A DNA stretch of 18,061 nt, taken from contig JBBINY010000052.1 of the NCBI GenBank assembly GCA_037443645.1, positions 1 through 18,061 on the forward strand. The letters are read 5' to 3'. The position numbers were made by a program, and so were the translations under genes. The notes under the pieces were generated by a model, which did not search any database, was not told the origin of the DNA, and saw only the letters and a list, made by a program, of their open reading frames with translations. Position 1 is the first letter of the stretch. Every line of letters begins with the position of its first letter. The stretch is from UBA2336 sp037443645. Lineage in GTDB: Bacteria > Bacteroidota > Bacteroidia > Cytophagales > Cyclobacteriaceae. Shown in pieces: positions 1-6,984 of the stretch.

Positions 1-769
1 CTGCATCGGCTCACCATTTACCCTGACGGGCACCAGCAATATTCCAGGTACTAATTTTCAGTGGGCCGTTAACGGAACAAACATTACAGGAGCCACGCAA
101 TCAACCCTTGTCCGCACCACAGCCGGGCTCTACCGGCTCACCGGAATCATTCCGGGTTGTACCGAGTTCATTGAAAGGGAAATCGTTTTATTCCCGGTAA
201 CTCCGGGATCACTACCCTCCACTGCGCTTATCTGTAACAATCCGGCCAACCCTGATCCGGGTTCACGCGAAGTGCTGCTTGATGCCGGGGCAGGCTTTCA
301 AAGCTACCAATGGTACCAGGGAGGCGTATTGCTTGCCGGTGAAACCAATCGAACTTTTTTAGCAACCGAGCCCGGTGTTTTCGGAGCAGACCTGGTGAAT
401 TCATTTGGTTGTCCTTCGTTCGATCAAATCAATGTCATCGAAGAATGCAAACCCCGCATTATTGCACCCACCGCATTCAGGCCGGGCAGTCAGCTTACCG
501 ATGGAAGCGGCAACACCCCGAATAAAGAGTTTGGAATTTTCTCGTACTTCGTTGATGACACAGGATTCCAGGTTTTCATTTTTGATCGCTGGGGAGGTTT
601 GGTGTTTCAATCAAACGACCGGCAGTTTAAATGGAATGGCGGATACAACAACAACCTTAGCCAGTTACTCCCTGCAGGAACCTACACCTACGTAGTGAGG
701 TACAAAAGCGCCTTCCGCCCGCAAGACGGCCCGCAGGAGAAACGCGGTGGCATTGTGCTGCTCCGTTGA
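1..769 (+). CDS. C-terminal part of a secreted T9SS cargo protein (type B sorting domain)
   Basis: The frame is open from the left edge of the window (first full codon at 2), so only the last 255 residues are visible. They read as at least two Ig/PKD-like beta-sandwich segments, each with the WxVNG or YQWYQGG core and paired Cys (C1/C49, then C76 and a later FGC). The last ~90 residues fit the gliding-motility/T9SS type B C-terminal signal: an N-terminal strand ending in PTAFRPGS, the FIFDRWGGLVFQS motif, LPAGTYTYVVRY, and a C-terminal KRGGIVLLR. Proteins with this domain cross the outer membrane through the type IX secretion system and are released or anchored at the surface. The function of the upstream part is unknown. 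The Ig-like repeats suggest a large adhesin or structural exoprotein. The next gene follows within 40 bp. Confidence 0.85.
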   Translation, partial: CIGSPFTLTGTSNIPGTNFQWAVNGTNITGATQSTLVRTTAGLYRLTGIIPGCTEFIEREIVLFPVTPGSLPSTALICNNPANPDPGSREVLLDAGAGFQSYQWYQGGVLLAGETNRTFLATEPGVFGADLVNSFGCPSFDQINVIEECKPRIIAPTAFRPGSQLTDGSGNTPNKEFGIFSYFVDDTGFQVFIFDRWGGLVFQSNDRQFKWNGGYNNNLSQLLPAGTYTYVVRYKSAFRPQDGPQEKRGGIVLLR

Positions 770-807
770 GTTGTTACGCTATGTTGCTGGGTGGGTTTCT
801 TAAACAG

Positions 808-1059
808 ATGAACGACACGATCCGGTATAACCTGGATCTGCGTGAACGACTAAAGCGCAAGCCCACTAAAAAATTCCATAAAACCAAAAAGCTACGTATT
901 CAGGATACCCAATCGCTAAGTGAAGCGGAGCGGAAGGAACTATTGTTTCGGCTTATTAATGAAGAGAAAAACGAAAACACCAATAAACTCATTGCTTTGT
1001 TTGTTTCACTTGCGCTGACCTCTATTATCTTTTTAGCCGGCTGGTGGATTCTTACATGA
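808..1059 (+). CDS. small basic protein with one C-terminal membrane helix, unknown function
   Basis: This predicts 83 residues. The N-terminal half is very basic (RERLKRKPTKKFHKTKKLR, residues 12-30). A polar, helical stretch rich in Glu, Lys and Asn (38-60) follows, and the protein ends in one hydrophobic helix at 61-82 (LIALFVSLALTSIIFLAGWW). The pattern is that of a tail-anchored inner-membrane protein with a cytoplasmic basic domain. The frame also has an ATG at 781 and a TTG at 766. I chose 808 because the sequence from there starts polar and charged, whereas 781 would add a short hydrophobic piece. It follows the T9SS cargo gene by 38 bp with no visible promoter and is probably co-transcribed. 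I do not recognise the family. Confidence 0.6.
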   Translation: MNDTIRYNLDLRERLKRKPTKKFHKTKKLRIQDTQSLSEAERKELLFRLINEEKNENTNKLIALFVSLALTSIIFLAGWWILT

Positions 1060-1078
1060 TCCTGAATCAAGGAATTCT

Positions 1079-1086
1079 TATTTTTG
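1079..1086 (+). promoter_or_regulatory. Bacteroidota-type -7 box upstream of the GH20 gene
   Basis: The sequence TATTTTTG matches the TAnnTTTG box used by the primary sigma factor of Bacteroidota. It ends 21 nt before the ATG at 1108. I see no convincing -33 TTG box, so the call rests on the -7 match and on its spacing, which is like that of several other genes in this window. Confidence 0.45.
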
Positions 1087-1107
1087 ATCTTCCTAAAACA
1101 TCTGCCT

Positions 1108-2694
1108 ATGAGTCGCCCGATTGTATTTGCCTTGTTTCTTTTATTGATCTCCTGTTCAACCCGAAAGAAGGAACCTGGCGAACTGCAGGTTAGTATTATC
1201 CCGGCACCACTGCACGTTACAAAGGGAGACGATAGGATACAATGGAAAAATTCAGTGACTCTCGTTGCTGTGACACCCGAAGAAATGCATGCCGCCTCGT
1301 TTCTTAAAGATTACCTGGAAGCCAGGCAACTTAATGTAACCGTGGCCTCCGAAGCATCGGGTAAGGATGTTGTGAGGATTGAACTCAATAATTCAGGTTT
1401 TCACCCGGAAGGCTACCGGTTAGTGGTAAACAAAGAGGGTACTTTAATTACCGGCAGCGCTGCGGGCCTTTTTTATGGAGTGCAGTCATTAACCCAGTTG
1501 GCTTCCGCAGAAGCCCGCCAGATTCCCTATGTTGATATTACCGATGAACCCCGGTTTGCTTATCGGGGCCTTCACCTCGATGTGGGTCGCCACTTCTTCC
1601 CCGTTGCCTTTATTAAGAAATACATTGATGCAATGGCACGATTTAAGTTTAATCGCTTTCACTGGCACTTAACCGAAGACCAGGGTTGGCGGATTGAAAT
1701 CAAGCGCTACCCGAAACTGCAACAGGTTGGCGCTTACCGTAAGGAAACCGTGGTTGGTCATGCCGGAAAGTCAACAACGTACGATGGAACTCCCTACGGT
1801 GGATACTACACGCAGGAAGAAATCAAAGAAGTGGTTGAATACGCCCGAAACCGGTTTATAACCGTTATTCCGGAAATTGAGCTACCCGGGCACTCCCAAG
1901 CGGCTCTGGCGGCTTATCCTGAACTTGGGTGCACAGGTGGTCCTTACCACGTAGCTACAACCTGGGGTGTATTTGAAAATGTTTATTGCGCGGGGAAAGA
2001 CGAGACCTTTGAATTTCTGCAGCAGGTGCTGGACGAAGTGATGGAGTTGTTCCCTTCCGAATACATCCACATCGGTGGCGATGAATGCCCGAAAACAAGT
2101 TGGAAAAAATGCAAGAAGTGCCAATCAAGAATACGGACAGAAAAACTCAAGGACGAACACGAATTGCAGAGTTATTTCATTCAGCGCATTGAAAAATACC
2201 TGAACAGCAAAGGCCGGCAGATTATCGGGTGGGATGAAATTCTGGAAGGGGGCCTGGCCCCCAACGCAACCGTAATGAGCTGGCGTGGCGAGGCCGGTGG
2301 AATTGAGGCCGCTAAACAAAATCACCAAGTAATTATGACACCCGGCAACTGGTGCTACTTCGATCATTACCAGGATACTGCCGCAACGGAGCAACTGGCT
2401 ATTGGGGGACTTACTCCCGTTTCGGAAGTGTACCTGTATGAGCCGGTACCGCCCCAATTGAACCCTGCGGAGGCAGCCTATATTTTGGGCACACAAGCTA
2501 ATCTCTGGACGGAGTATATTACAACTCCATCCCATGCCGAGTACATGGCATACCCCCGGGCATGTGCCCTGGCCGAGGTGGCGTGGTCTGGCAAGGATAA
2601 AAAGGAATATGTGGATTTCCTGAACCGATTAAAAGCCAACCGCTGGCTGCTGGATGACTTGCAGCTAAACTATGCCAAACATATTTTTGAATAG
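1108..2694 (+). CDS. beta-N-acetylhexosaminidase, GH20, lipoprotein
   Basis: This is a 528-residue glycoside hydrolase family 20 enzyme that removes terminal GlcNAc/GalNAc from glycans or chitin and peptidoglycan fragments by substrate-assisted catalysis. The N-terminus MSRPIVFALFLLLISC is a lipoprotein signal with lipobox L13-I-S-C16. The residues after the Cys (STRKKEP) are basic and not the acidic surface-export signal, so a periplasmic location is more likely than the cell surface. A GH20b-like domain covers about 30-148, and the catalytic barrel begins near 150 (FAYRGLHLDVGRHFF) with the family motifs FHWHLTEDQGWR and HIGGDE. The catalytic Asp-Glu pair is D325-E326. Length and motifs are complete. 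The ATG at 1108 is preferred over an upstream TTG (1084) because it gives a clean signal peptide and follows the -7 box correctly. It probably serves host, algal or recycled amino-sugar scavenging. Confidence 0.92.
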   Translation: MSRPIVFALFLLLISCSTRKKEPGELQVSIIPAPLHVTKGDDRIQWKNSVTLVAVTPEEMHAASFLKDYLEARQLNVTVASEASGKDVVRIELNNSGFHPEGYRLVVNKEGTLITGSAAGLFYGVQSLTQLASAEARQIPYVDITDEPRFAYRGLHLDVGRHFFPVAFIKKYIDAMARFKFNRFHWHLTEDQGWRIEIKRYPKLQQVGAYRKETVVGHAGKSTTYDGTPYGGYYTQEEIKEVVEYARNRFITVIPEIELPGHSQAALAAYPELGCTGGPYHVATTWGVFENVYCAGKDETFEFLQQVLDEVMELFPSEYIHIGGDECPKTSWKKCKKCQSRIRTEKLKDEHELQSYFIQRIEKYLNSKGRQIIGWDEILEGGLAPNATVMSWRGEAGGIEAAKQNHQVIMTPGNWCYFDHYQDTAATEQLAIGGLTPVSEVYLYEPVPPQLNPAEAAYILGTQANLWTEYITTPSHAEYMAYPRACALAEVAWSGKDKKEYVDFLNRLKANRWLLDDLQLNYAKHIFE

Positions 2695-2719
2695 ACTACC
2701 AACCAATTCAATCCGTTTT

Positions 2720-2727
2720 TACTTTTG
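2720..2727 (+). promoter_or_regulatory. Bacteroidota-type -7 box upstream of the 112-aa secreted protein
   Basis: TACTTTTG matches TAnnTTTG and ends 19 nt before the ATG at 2747, the same geometry as the other -7 boxes here. No clear -33 box is visible. Confidence 0.45.
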
Positions 2728-2746
2728 ATATTAAAATCAAACTAAA

Positions 2747-3085
2747 ATGAAAAGAATATCCCTGATTGCTCTTCTCGCGTTTTCCATGGTGAGTTTTCAG
2801 ATCATCAAAACCCAGCTTTCTGTTACTGTGCGAAACGAATTAGGCAATACAGAAGAAGGTGCTACCGTACTCCTCTTCGAACGTGAGGATGATTATAAAA
2901 ACGAAAAGAACGTAGTCGCAGAGGGGGTGACCGATAAAAAAGGAATAGCCAAATTCAAGGATTTGAAGAGCATCTCGTATTACATCATTGTAAGAAAGGA
3001 TGACAAAGATAATAGCGGAGGTGGCGAGCAAACCAGCAAGCTGGAAGCCAACAAAATCAATAAAATCACCGTGGTGATTCAGTAA
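2747..3085 (+). CDS. small secreted protein with a transthyretin/CNA-B-like beta-sandwich
   Basis: This predicts 112 residues. It has a short basic-hydrophobic N-terminus (MKRISLIALLAFSMVSF) typical of a signal peptide, then a single small domain. The pattern LSVTVRNELGNTEEGATVLLFE, followed by VTDKKGIAKFKDLKSISYYIIVRKD and a closing ITVVIQ, fits the carboxypeptidase-regulatory-like / CNA-B beta-sandwich family: 'added value' strands, a DxxG turn, and an aromatic strand. Such domains are structural or ligand-binding and carry no catalytic residues. There is no Cys, so no disulfide and no lipobox. It has its own -7 box and is monocistronic. Its stop codon lies only 5 bp from the stop of the convergent 53-aa membrane protein. 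The biological role is unknown. Confidence 0.75.
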   Translation: MKRISLIALLAFSMVSFQIIKTQLSVTVRNELGNTEEGATVLLFEREDDYKNEKNVVAEGVTDKKGIAKFKDLKSISYYIIVRKDDKDNSGGGEQTSKLEANKINKITVVIQ

Positions 3086-3089
3086 CCGC

Positions 3090-3251
3090 TTACCGGGTAC
3101 TGATCAGCATGATACCAAAGGCAATCACCACCATCCAGAACTTCATTCCGGCAAGCGCGGGGATCAGCACAATATCCAGTTCCATTAACACGGCCAGCAA
3201 TACCAGCAGAACAGCAATAACCCGCAGAATTGAACGACTCTTGTTATTCAT
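3090..3251 (-). CDS. 53-aa two-helix membrane protein, unknown function
   Basis: A short frame on the minus strand runs from ATG (complement of 3249-3251) to TAA (complement of 3090-3092). The product begins MNNKSRSILRVIAVLLVLLA and ends GIMLISTR. It has a basic N-terminus, a first hydrophobic helix at about 9-31 containing an acidic MELD break, a Pro-Ala-Leu-Ala-Gly turn, and a second helix at about 36-51 (MKFWMVVIAFGIMLI). Reasons to believe it: coherent membrane-protein composition, a perfect TATATTTG -7 box 20 nt upstream, and a neat fit between convergent and divergent neighbours with no overlap. It diverges from sua5 across 37 bp. I do not recognise the family and infer only that it sits in the inner membrane. 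Confidence 0.7.
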   Translation of the reverse strand: MNNKSRSILRVIAVLLVLLAVLMELDIVLIPALAGMKFWMVVIAFGIMLISTR

Positions 3252-3272
3252 AACCTGAATTGTTTACTTTCC
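3241..3272 (+). promoter_or_regulatory. possible sua5 promoter overlapping the divergent promoter
   Basis: On the + strand TTG (3241-3243) is followed after 21 bp by TACTTTCC (3265-3272), which matches 6 of 8 positions of TAnnTTTG with one of the fixed bases wrong. It ends 16 nt before the sua5 ATG. It overlaps the mirror-image -7 box that serves the 53-aa gene. Confidence 0.3.
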
Positions 3273-3279
3273 AAATATA
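3272..3279 (-). promoter_or_regulatory. -7 box of the 53-aa membrane protein gene
   Basis: Read on the minus strand this is TATATTTG, a perfect TAnnTTTG match ending 20 nt before the ATG at 3251. It supports the reality of the short gene. A -33 box is not evident. Confidence 0.5.
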
Positions 3280-3288
3280 ACGCATCGC

Positions 3289-4260
3289 ATGGCTGAAATC
3301 GGCACCGACATCGAAAAAGCTGTTCAGCTACTGACAGCGGGCGAACTGGTTGCCATACCCACTGAAACGGTCTACGGGCTTGCCGGCAATGCATTAAACC
3401 CCGAAGCGGTTGCAAAAATATTCGAAACCAAAAGGCGTCCTCATTTCGATCCGCTGATTGTTCATGTTCCCGATGTCGCATCGGCAAAACACTACGTTCA
3501 GCATTTTCCCGAAAAGGCACTTCAACTCGCACAACACTTCTGGCCGGGACCTCTGACCCTGGTACTCAGAAAAAAAGAAATGATCCCACACCTGGTAACA
3601 GCAGGCCTTGATACGGTTGGCCTCCGTTGTCCTGATCATCAATTAGCACACCAGTTGCTCGGTAGTCTTCCCTTTCCGCTGGCTGCACCCAGTGCCAACC
3701 TATTCGGACGGGTAAGTCCAACCAAGCCTGAGCACGTGGCTGAACAACTGGGCAAGTTTATTCCCTACATTCTGGATGGAGGCCCCTGCCCCGTTGGGAT
3801 TGAATCCACCATCGTAGGATTTGAAGAAGATAAGCCGGTGGTTTACCGCTTAGGCGGATTGGCCCTTGAAAAAATAAAGGAAATCGCAGGCGAAGTTCTT
3901 ATTAACACCTATTCATCATCAAACCCCAAGGCTCCCGGCCAGCTGAGAAGTCATTACGNNNNNNNNNNACCTTCAAAAAAAGTTATTCTTGGAAAAATTG
4001 AAGACCTGTTGCAGCACCACCCGGCCCGCTGCACCGGCATCCTCACCTTCTCAAGGGATTTTAACTCCCCTTACCAGCGCATTCTCTCACCCACCGGAAA
4101 CATGCACGAAGCGGCCCGTAATTTTTTCCAGGCATTGCGCGATTTTGATACCATGCCGATAGACGTTATTCTTGCCGAACTGGTGGAGGAACATGGACTC
4201 GGCAGGGCAATCAACGACAGGCTGAGACGCGCTGCCACCGATAAACATTCAACATCTTAA
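3289..4260 (+). CDS. threonylcarbamoyl-AMP synthase (Sua5/YwlC type), with a 10-base sequence gap
   Basis: The 323-residue product makes threonylcarbamoyl-AMP from threonine, bicarbonate and ATP for the t6A37 modification of ANN-decoding tRNAs. It has the two-domain Sua5 architecture: YrdC domain at about 8-195 with PTETVYGLAGNA (24-35), the KRR basic patch (48-50) and SANLFG, then the Sua5 C-terminal domain at about 225-318. Positions 3959-3968 are N and fall in the linker just after LRSHY. In homologues this spot reads HYAP. The known G at 3958 fits GCn (Ala), and the frame is kept on both sides. The ATG at 3289 fits the family start. pfk follows after 10 bp, suggesting an operon. Confidence 0.92.
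   Translation: MAEIGTDIEKAVQLLTAGELVAIPTETVYGLAGNALNPEAVAKIFETKRRPHFDPLIVHVPDVASAKHYVQHFPEKALQLAQHFWPGPLTLVLRKKEMIPHLVTAGLDTVGLRCPDHQLAHQLLGSLPFPLAAPSANLFGRVSPTKPEHVAEQLGKFIPYILDGGPCPVGIESTIVGFEEDKPVVYRLGGLALEKIKEIAGEVLINTYSSSNPKAPGQLRSHYXXXXPSKKVILGKIEDLLQHHPARCTGILTFSRDFNSPYQRILSPTGNMHEAARNFFQALRDFDTMPIDVILAELVEEHGLGRAINDRLRRAATDKHSTS
3959..3968. other. assembly gap (10 N)
   Basis: Ten undetermined bases sit inside the Sua5 gene. The reading frame continues without a shift across them, so a true gap of 10 (or 10 plus or minus a multiple of 3) would preserve the protein. The lost residues lie in the conserved linker after the S-H-Y motif. Confidence 0.95.
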
Positions 4261-4270
4261 CTCTTAACCT

Positions 4271-5371
4271 ATGAATGGCGCAAAAAAAGTGCTCGTCCTT
4301 ACCGGGGGTGGCGATTGCCCCGGGCTTAATGCCGTGATCAGGGGTATTGCCAAGCGCGCACGAAAGGAAAAAAACTGGGAAGTGTATGGAAGCATCGAAG
4401 CATTTAACGGGGTGCTTAACGAACCGCAGCAGATCATAAAACTAACCTCTCAGAAGACAGCCGGAATACACGTAAAAGGCGGCACCATATTAAAGACAAC
4501 GAATAAATCAAATCCTTTAAAATATCCGGTACAACAAAAGAATGGCGACATTAAAGAAGTGGACCGCACCGATGAACTGGTTAAGAGAATAAAAAAACTT
4601 GGCTTCGATGCGGTAATAAATATCGGGGGTGATGGCTCTCAGAAAATATCCAGGGTATTGTCTCAGAAGGGGTTGAACATTGTCGGGGTTCCGAAAACCA
4701 TTGACAACGATCTTTCCGCAACCGACATGACGTTTGGGTTTCAAACGGCCGTTCAGATAGCAACCGACTCGTTCGATAAACTGGTTACCACGGCAGAAAG
4801 TCACCACCGGGTGATGATTATGGAGGTAATGGGCCGCGATGCGGGATGGATTGCCATTCACACAGCCATTGCGGGTGGAGCCGAGATCTGCCTGATCCCT
4901 GAAATTCCGTACGATGTAACCAAACTGGTTAAGCGAATTGATGCCCGCTACAAAGTCGGAAAGGGCTTTGTAAACATTGTGATTGCCGAAGGTGCCAAAC
5001 CCAAAGACGGAACCATTGTTTCCCGTACCGGGGAAAAAGGTTCGGAGCATGTGCGCCTGGGGGGCGTTGCATTTCAATTGTCAAAGCAACTTAAAGATGC
5101 CGGCTGTAAGGCCGAAATACGCGAAACGGTGTTGGGCCACATTCAACGCGGAGGCACCCCTACGGCTTTTGATCGCGTGTTGGCTTCGTTGTTTGGAGTA
5201 AAGGCTATGGAACTGGTTATCCATGGAGAATTTGGAAAAATGGTGGCTTTGAAAAACAACACCATCAGCTACGTTTCTTTCGAGGAAGCCACCCGCGAAT
5301 ACAATTTCGTGAACAAAGATTCATACCTTGTTAAAGCAGCGAAAGGGTTAGGCATAAGCTTTGGTGATTAA
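4271..5371 (+). CDS. pfkA: 6-phosphofructokinase, mixed-substrate (group III) type
   Basis: The 366-residue enzyme phosphorylates fructose 6-phosphate to fructose 1,6-bisphosphate in glycolysis. Visible motifs are TGGGDCPGLN (11-20), GGDGS (119-123), PKTIDND (141-147), MGRDAGWIA (188-196) and the late HIQRGGTPTAFDR. The two phosphoryl-donor positions are G122 (Gly, as in ATP enzymes, where PPi enzymes have Asp) and K142 (Lys, as in PPi enzymes, where E. coli PfkA has Gly). This Gly/Lys pair with MGRDAGW is typical of the group III branch, whose Gly/Lys members are generally ATP-dependent. An ATP donor is therefore the better guess, but it is not certain. It lies 10 bp after sua5 and 13 bp before pgk, so all three are probably one transcript. 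The frame is intact. Confidence 0.93.
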   Translation: MNGAKKVLVLTGGGDCPGLNAVIRGIAKRARKEKNWEVYGSIEAFNGVLNEPQQIIKLTSQKTAGIHVKGGTILKTTNKSNPLKYPVQQKNGDIKEVDRTDELVKRIKKLGFDAVINIGGDGSQKISRVLSQKGLNIVGVPKTIDNDLSATDMTFGFQTAVQIATDSFDKLVTTAESHHRVMIMEVMGRDAGWIAIHTAIAGGAEICLIPEIPYDVTKLVKRIDARYKVGKGFVNIVIAEGAKPKDGTIVSRTGEKGSEHVRLGGVAFQLSKQLKDAGCKAEIRETVLGHIQRGGTPTAFDRVLASLFGVKAMELVIHGEFGKMVALKNNTISYVSFEEATREYNFVNKDSYLVKAAKGLGISFGD

Positions 5372-5384
5372 CAAAAAAGTTAAA

Positions 5385-6572
5385 ATGAAAACAATTGATC
5401 AGATAAACTTTTCCGGAAAACGGGCCTTGCTGCGTGTCGATTTTAACGTTCCGCTTGACAAACTTTTTAATGTTACCGATGACAACCGCATTCGGTCTAC
5501 CATACCAACACTGAAGAAAATTCTTTCCGATGGCGGTAGTTGCGTGCTGATGTCGCACCTGGGTCGCCCTAAAGAGGGTCCGGAAGAAAAATACTCGCTA
5601 AAGCATACGCTCAAAACCCTGGAGGCGCTTCTGGATAACCCGGTAAAATTTACTGCTGATTGCATAGGTGAAGAAGCATACCGTTTATCAGCATCACTAA
5701 AACCCGGTGAGGTGCTGTTGCTGGAAAACCTGCGCTTCTATAAACAAGAAGAAAAAGGCGATCTTGAATTTGCCGAAAAACTAAGTAAGCATGGCGATGT
5801 TTACGTAAACGATGCCTTCGGTACCGCCCACCGTGCACACGCATCCACAACCATTGTGGCTCGTTATTTTAAGGAGAAATGCGCGGGCTATGTTATGGCT
5901 GCTGAACTGGCCAATGCAAAAAAAGTGTTGGAGAATGCGGTAAAACCGTTTACTGCCATTATGGGCGGGGCAAAAATCTCTGATAAAATTCTGCTCATCG
6001 AACAACTGCTGAACAAGGTTGATCACCTCATTATTGGCGGAGGTATGTCCTACACGTTTTTCAAAAGCATTGGCGGCAATGTGGGTAATTCCCTGGTTGA
6101 AGCGGATAAACTCGATCTGGCAAAATCACTCATACAAAAGGCAAAAGCGAAAGGGGTTGAACTACACCTCCCCATCGACTCGATTATTGCCGACAGGTTT
6201 GACGCACAGGCCCACACCAACATCGCCAGCAACAATGCCATACCTGCCGGTTGGATGGGGCTCGACATTGGCCCGCAGGCTGCACAAGTCTTCGCAAAGG
6301 TGATTGAGCAATCAAAAACCATATTGTGGAACGGCCCAATGGGCGTTTTTGAAATGGAGAAATTTGCCGGGGGAACCAAAGCGGTGGCTGAAGCGGTAGT
6401 CCGCGCAACAAAAAAGGGAGCATTTTCATTGATTGGCGGAGGTGACTCCGCAGCTGCCGTAAATCAGTTTGGACTGGCCGATGATGTGAGTTACGTTTCC
6501 ACAGGTGGCGGAGCCTTACTCGAATATTTTGAAGGGAATGTGCTGCCGGGTGTGCATGCGCTTGACGTGTAG
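5385..6572 (+). CDS. pgk: phosphoglycerate kinase
   Basis: The 395-residue cytoplasmic enzyme converts 1,3-bisphosphoglycerate and ADP to 3-phosphoglycerate and ATP. N-domain substrate motifs are RVDFNVP (17-23) and SHLGRP (57-62). Further on are ENLRFYKQEE, VNDAFGTAHRAHAS and GGAKISDKI. The C-domain nucleotide site shows NGPMGVFE (316-323) and GGGDSAAAV (351-359), and the protein ends with the usual STGGGALLEYFEG and LPGVHAL segments. Length matches the family (about 390-400). An in-frame TTG at 5361 would overlap pfkA. The ATG at 5385 gives the standard N-terminus MKTIDQINFSGKRALLRVDF. It is the third gene of the sua5-pfkA-pgk cluster, linking the committed step of glycolysis with an ATP-yielding one. 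I see no strong terminator before the next gene. Confidence 0.97.
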   Translation: MKTIDQINFSGKRALLRVDFNVPLDKLFNVTDDNRIRSTIPTLKKILSDGGSCVLMSHLGRPKEGPEEKYSLKHTLKTLEALLDNPVKFTADCIGEEAYRLSASLKPGEVLLLENLRFYKQEEKGDLEFAEKLSKHGDVYVNDAFGTAHRAHASTTIVARYFKEKCAGYVMAAELANAKKVLENAVKPFTAIMGGAKISDKILLIEQLLNKVDHLIIGGGMSYTFFKSIGGNVGNSLVEADKLDLAKSLIQKAKAKGVELHLPIDSIIADRFDAQAHTNIASNNAIPAGWMGLDIGPQAAQVFAKVIEQSKTILWNGPMGVFEMEKFAGGTKAVAEAVVRATKKGAFSLIGGGDSAAAVNQFGLADDVSYVSTGGGALLEYFEGNVLPGVHALDV

Positions 6573-6601
6573 GTGCATCTGGTGCAAATAGAATTTTGTC
6601 C

Positions 6602-6609
6602 TATATTTG
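6602..6609 (+). promoter_or_regulatory. -7 box upstream of the RRM gene, with a ~50-nt leader
   Basis: TATATTTG is a perfect TAnnTTTG match. It ends 57 nt before the ATG at 6667, so the mRNA would have a leader of about 50 nt, clearly longer than those predicted for the other genes here. No -33 box is obvious. Confidence 0.45.
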
Positions 6610-6666
6610 TTAAGCAGGCAACGATGCGCTGCTGATAACTTGTTTTACTTAATTCCCTCTTGTGCC

Positions 6667-6924
6667 ATGAACATTTTTGTTGCAAAACTGAATTTCAAAA
6701 CCCGATCGGAAGACCTGGAAAGAGAGTTCTCCAGGTTCGGTCAGGTAACCTCCGCTAAAATTGTTAAGGACCGCGAAACCGGACGCTCCAAAGGATACGG
6801 ATTTGTGGAAATGCCTAATGATGACGAAGCCCGCGCAGCCATTGAAGGCCTTAATGAAAAGGAATTTGACGGCCGTGTTATCGTTGTGAAACCGGCAAAT
6901 CCAAAACCATCACCAAACGAATAG
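6667..6924 (+). CDS. single-RRM RNA-binding protein
   Basis: The 85-residue protein is almost entirely one RNA recognition motif. RNP2 is NIFVAKL (2-8) and RNP1 is SKGYGFVEM (41-49), with the RNA-stacking aromatics F4, Y44 and F46 present. The rest matches the fold: the first helix SEDLEREFSRFG, KIVKDRETGRSKGYGFVEM, the second helix DDEARAAIEGLNEKEFDG and the last strand RVIVVKPA. The tail after residue 78 is short, Pro-rich and lacks the Gly-rich region of eukaryotic and many cyanobacterial relatives. Such small RRM proteins are common in Bacteroidota, which lack a canonical Hfq in many lineages. They are thought to act in post-transcriptional regulation, though the targets here are unknown. 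The gene stands alone between a -7 box and a strong terminator. Confidence 0.93.
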   Translation: MNIFVAKLNFKTRSEDLEREFSRFGQVTSAKIVKDRETGRSKGYGFVEMPNDDEARAAIEGLNEKEFDGRVIVVKPANPKPSPNE

Positions 6925-6936
6925 ATTATACCAGGT

Positions 6937-6967
6937 AACCCCGGCTTCCATCCGGGGTTTGTTTTTT
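6937..6967 (+). terminator. intrinsic terminator after the RRM gene
   Basis: A perfect 8-bp stem AACCCCGG / CCGGGGTT (6937-6944 and 6952-6959) with a 7-nt loop is followed by TGTTTTTT. It is the best rho-independent terminator in the window. It starts 12 bp after the stop and ends 17 bp before the DASS start. Confidence 0.85.
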
Positions 6968-6984
6968 GGAACCAATTCACCTTC

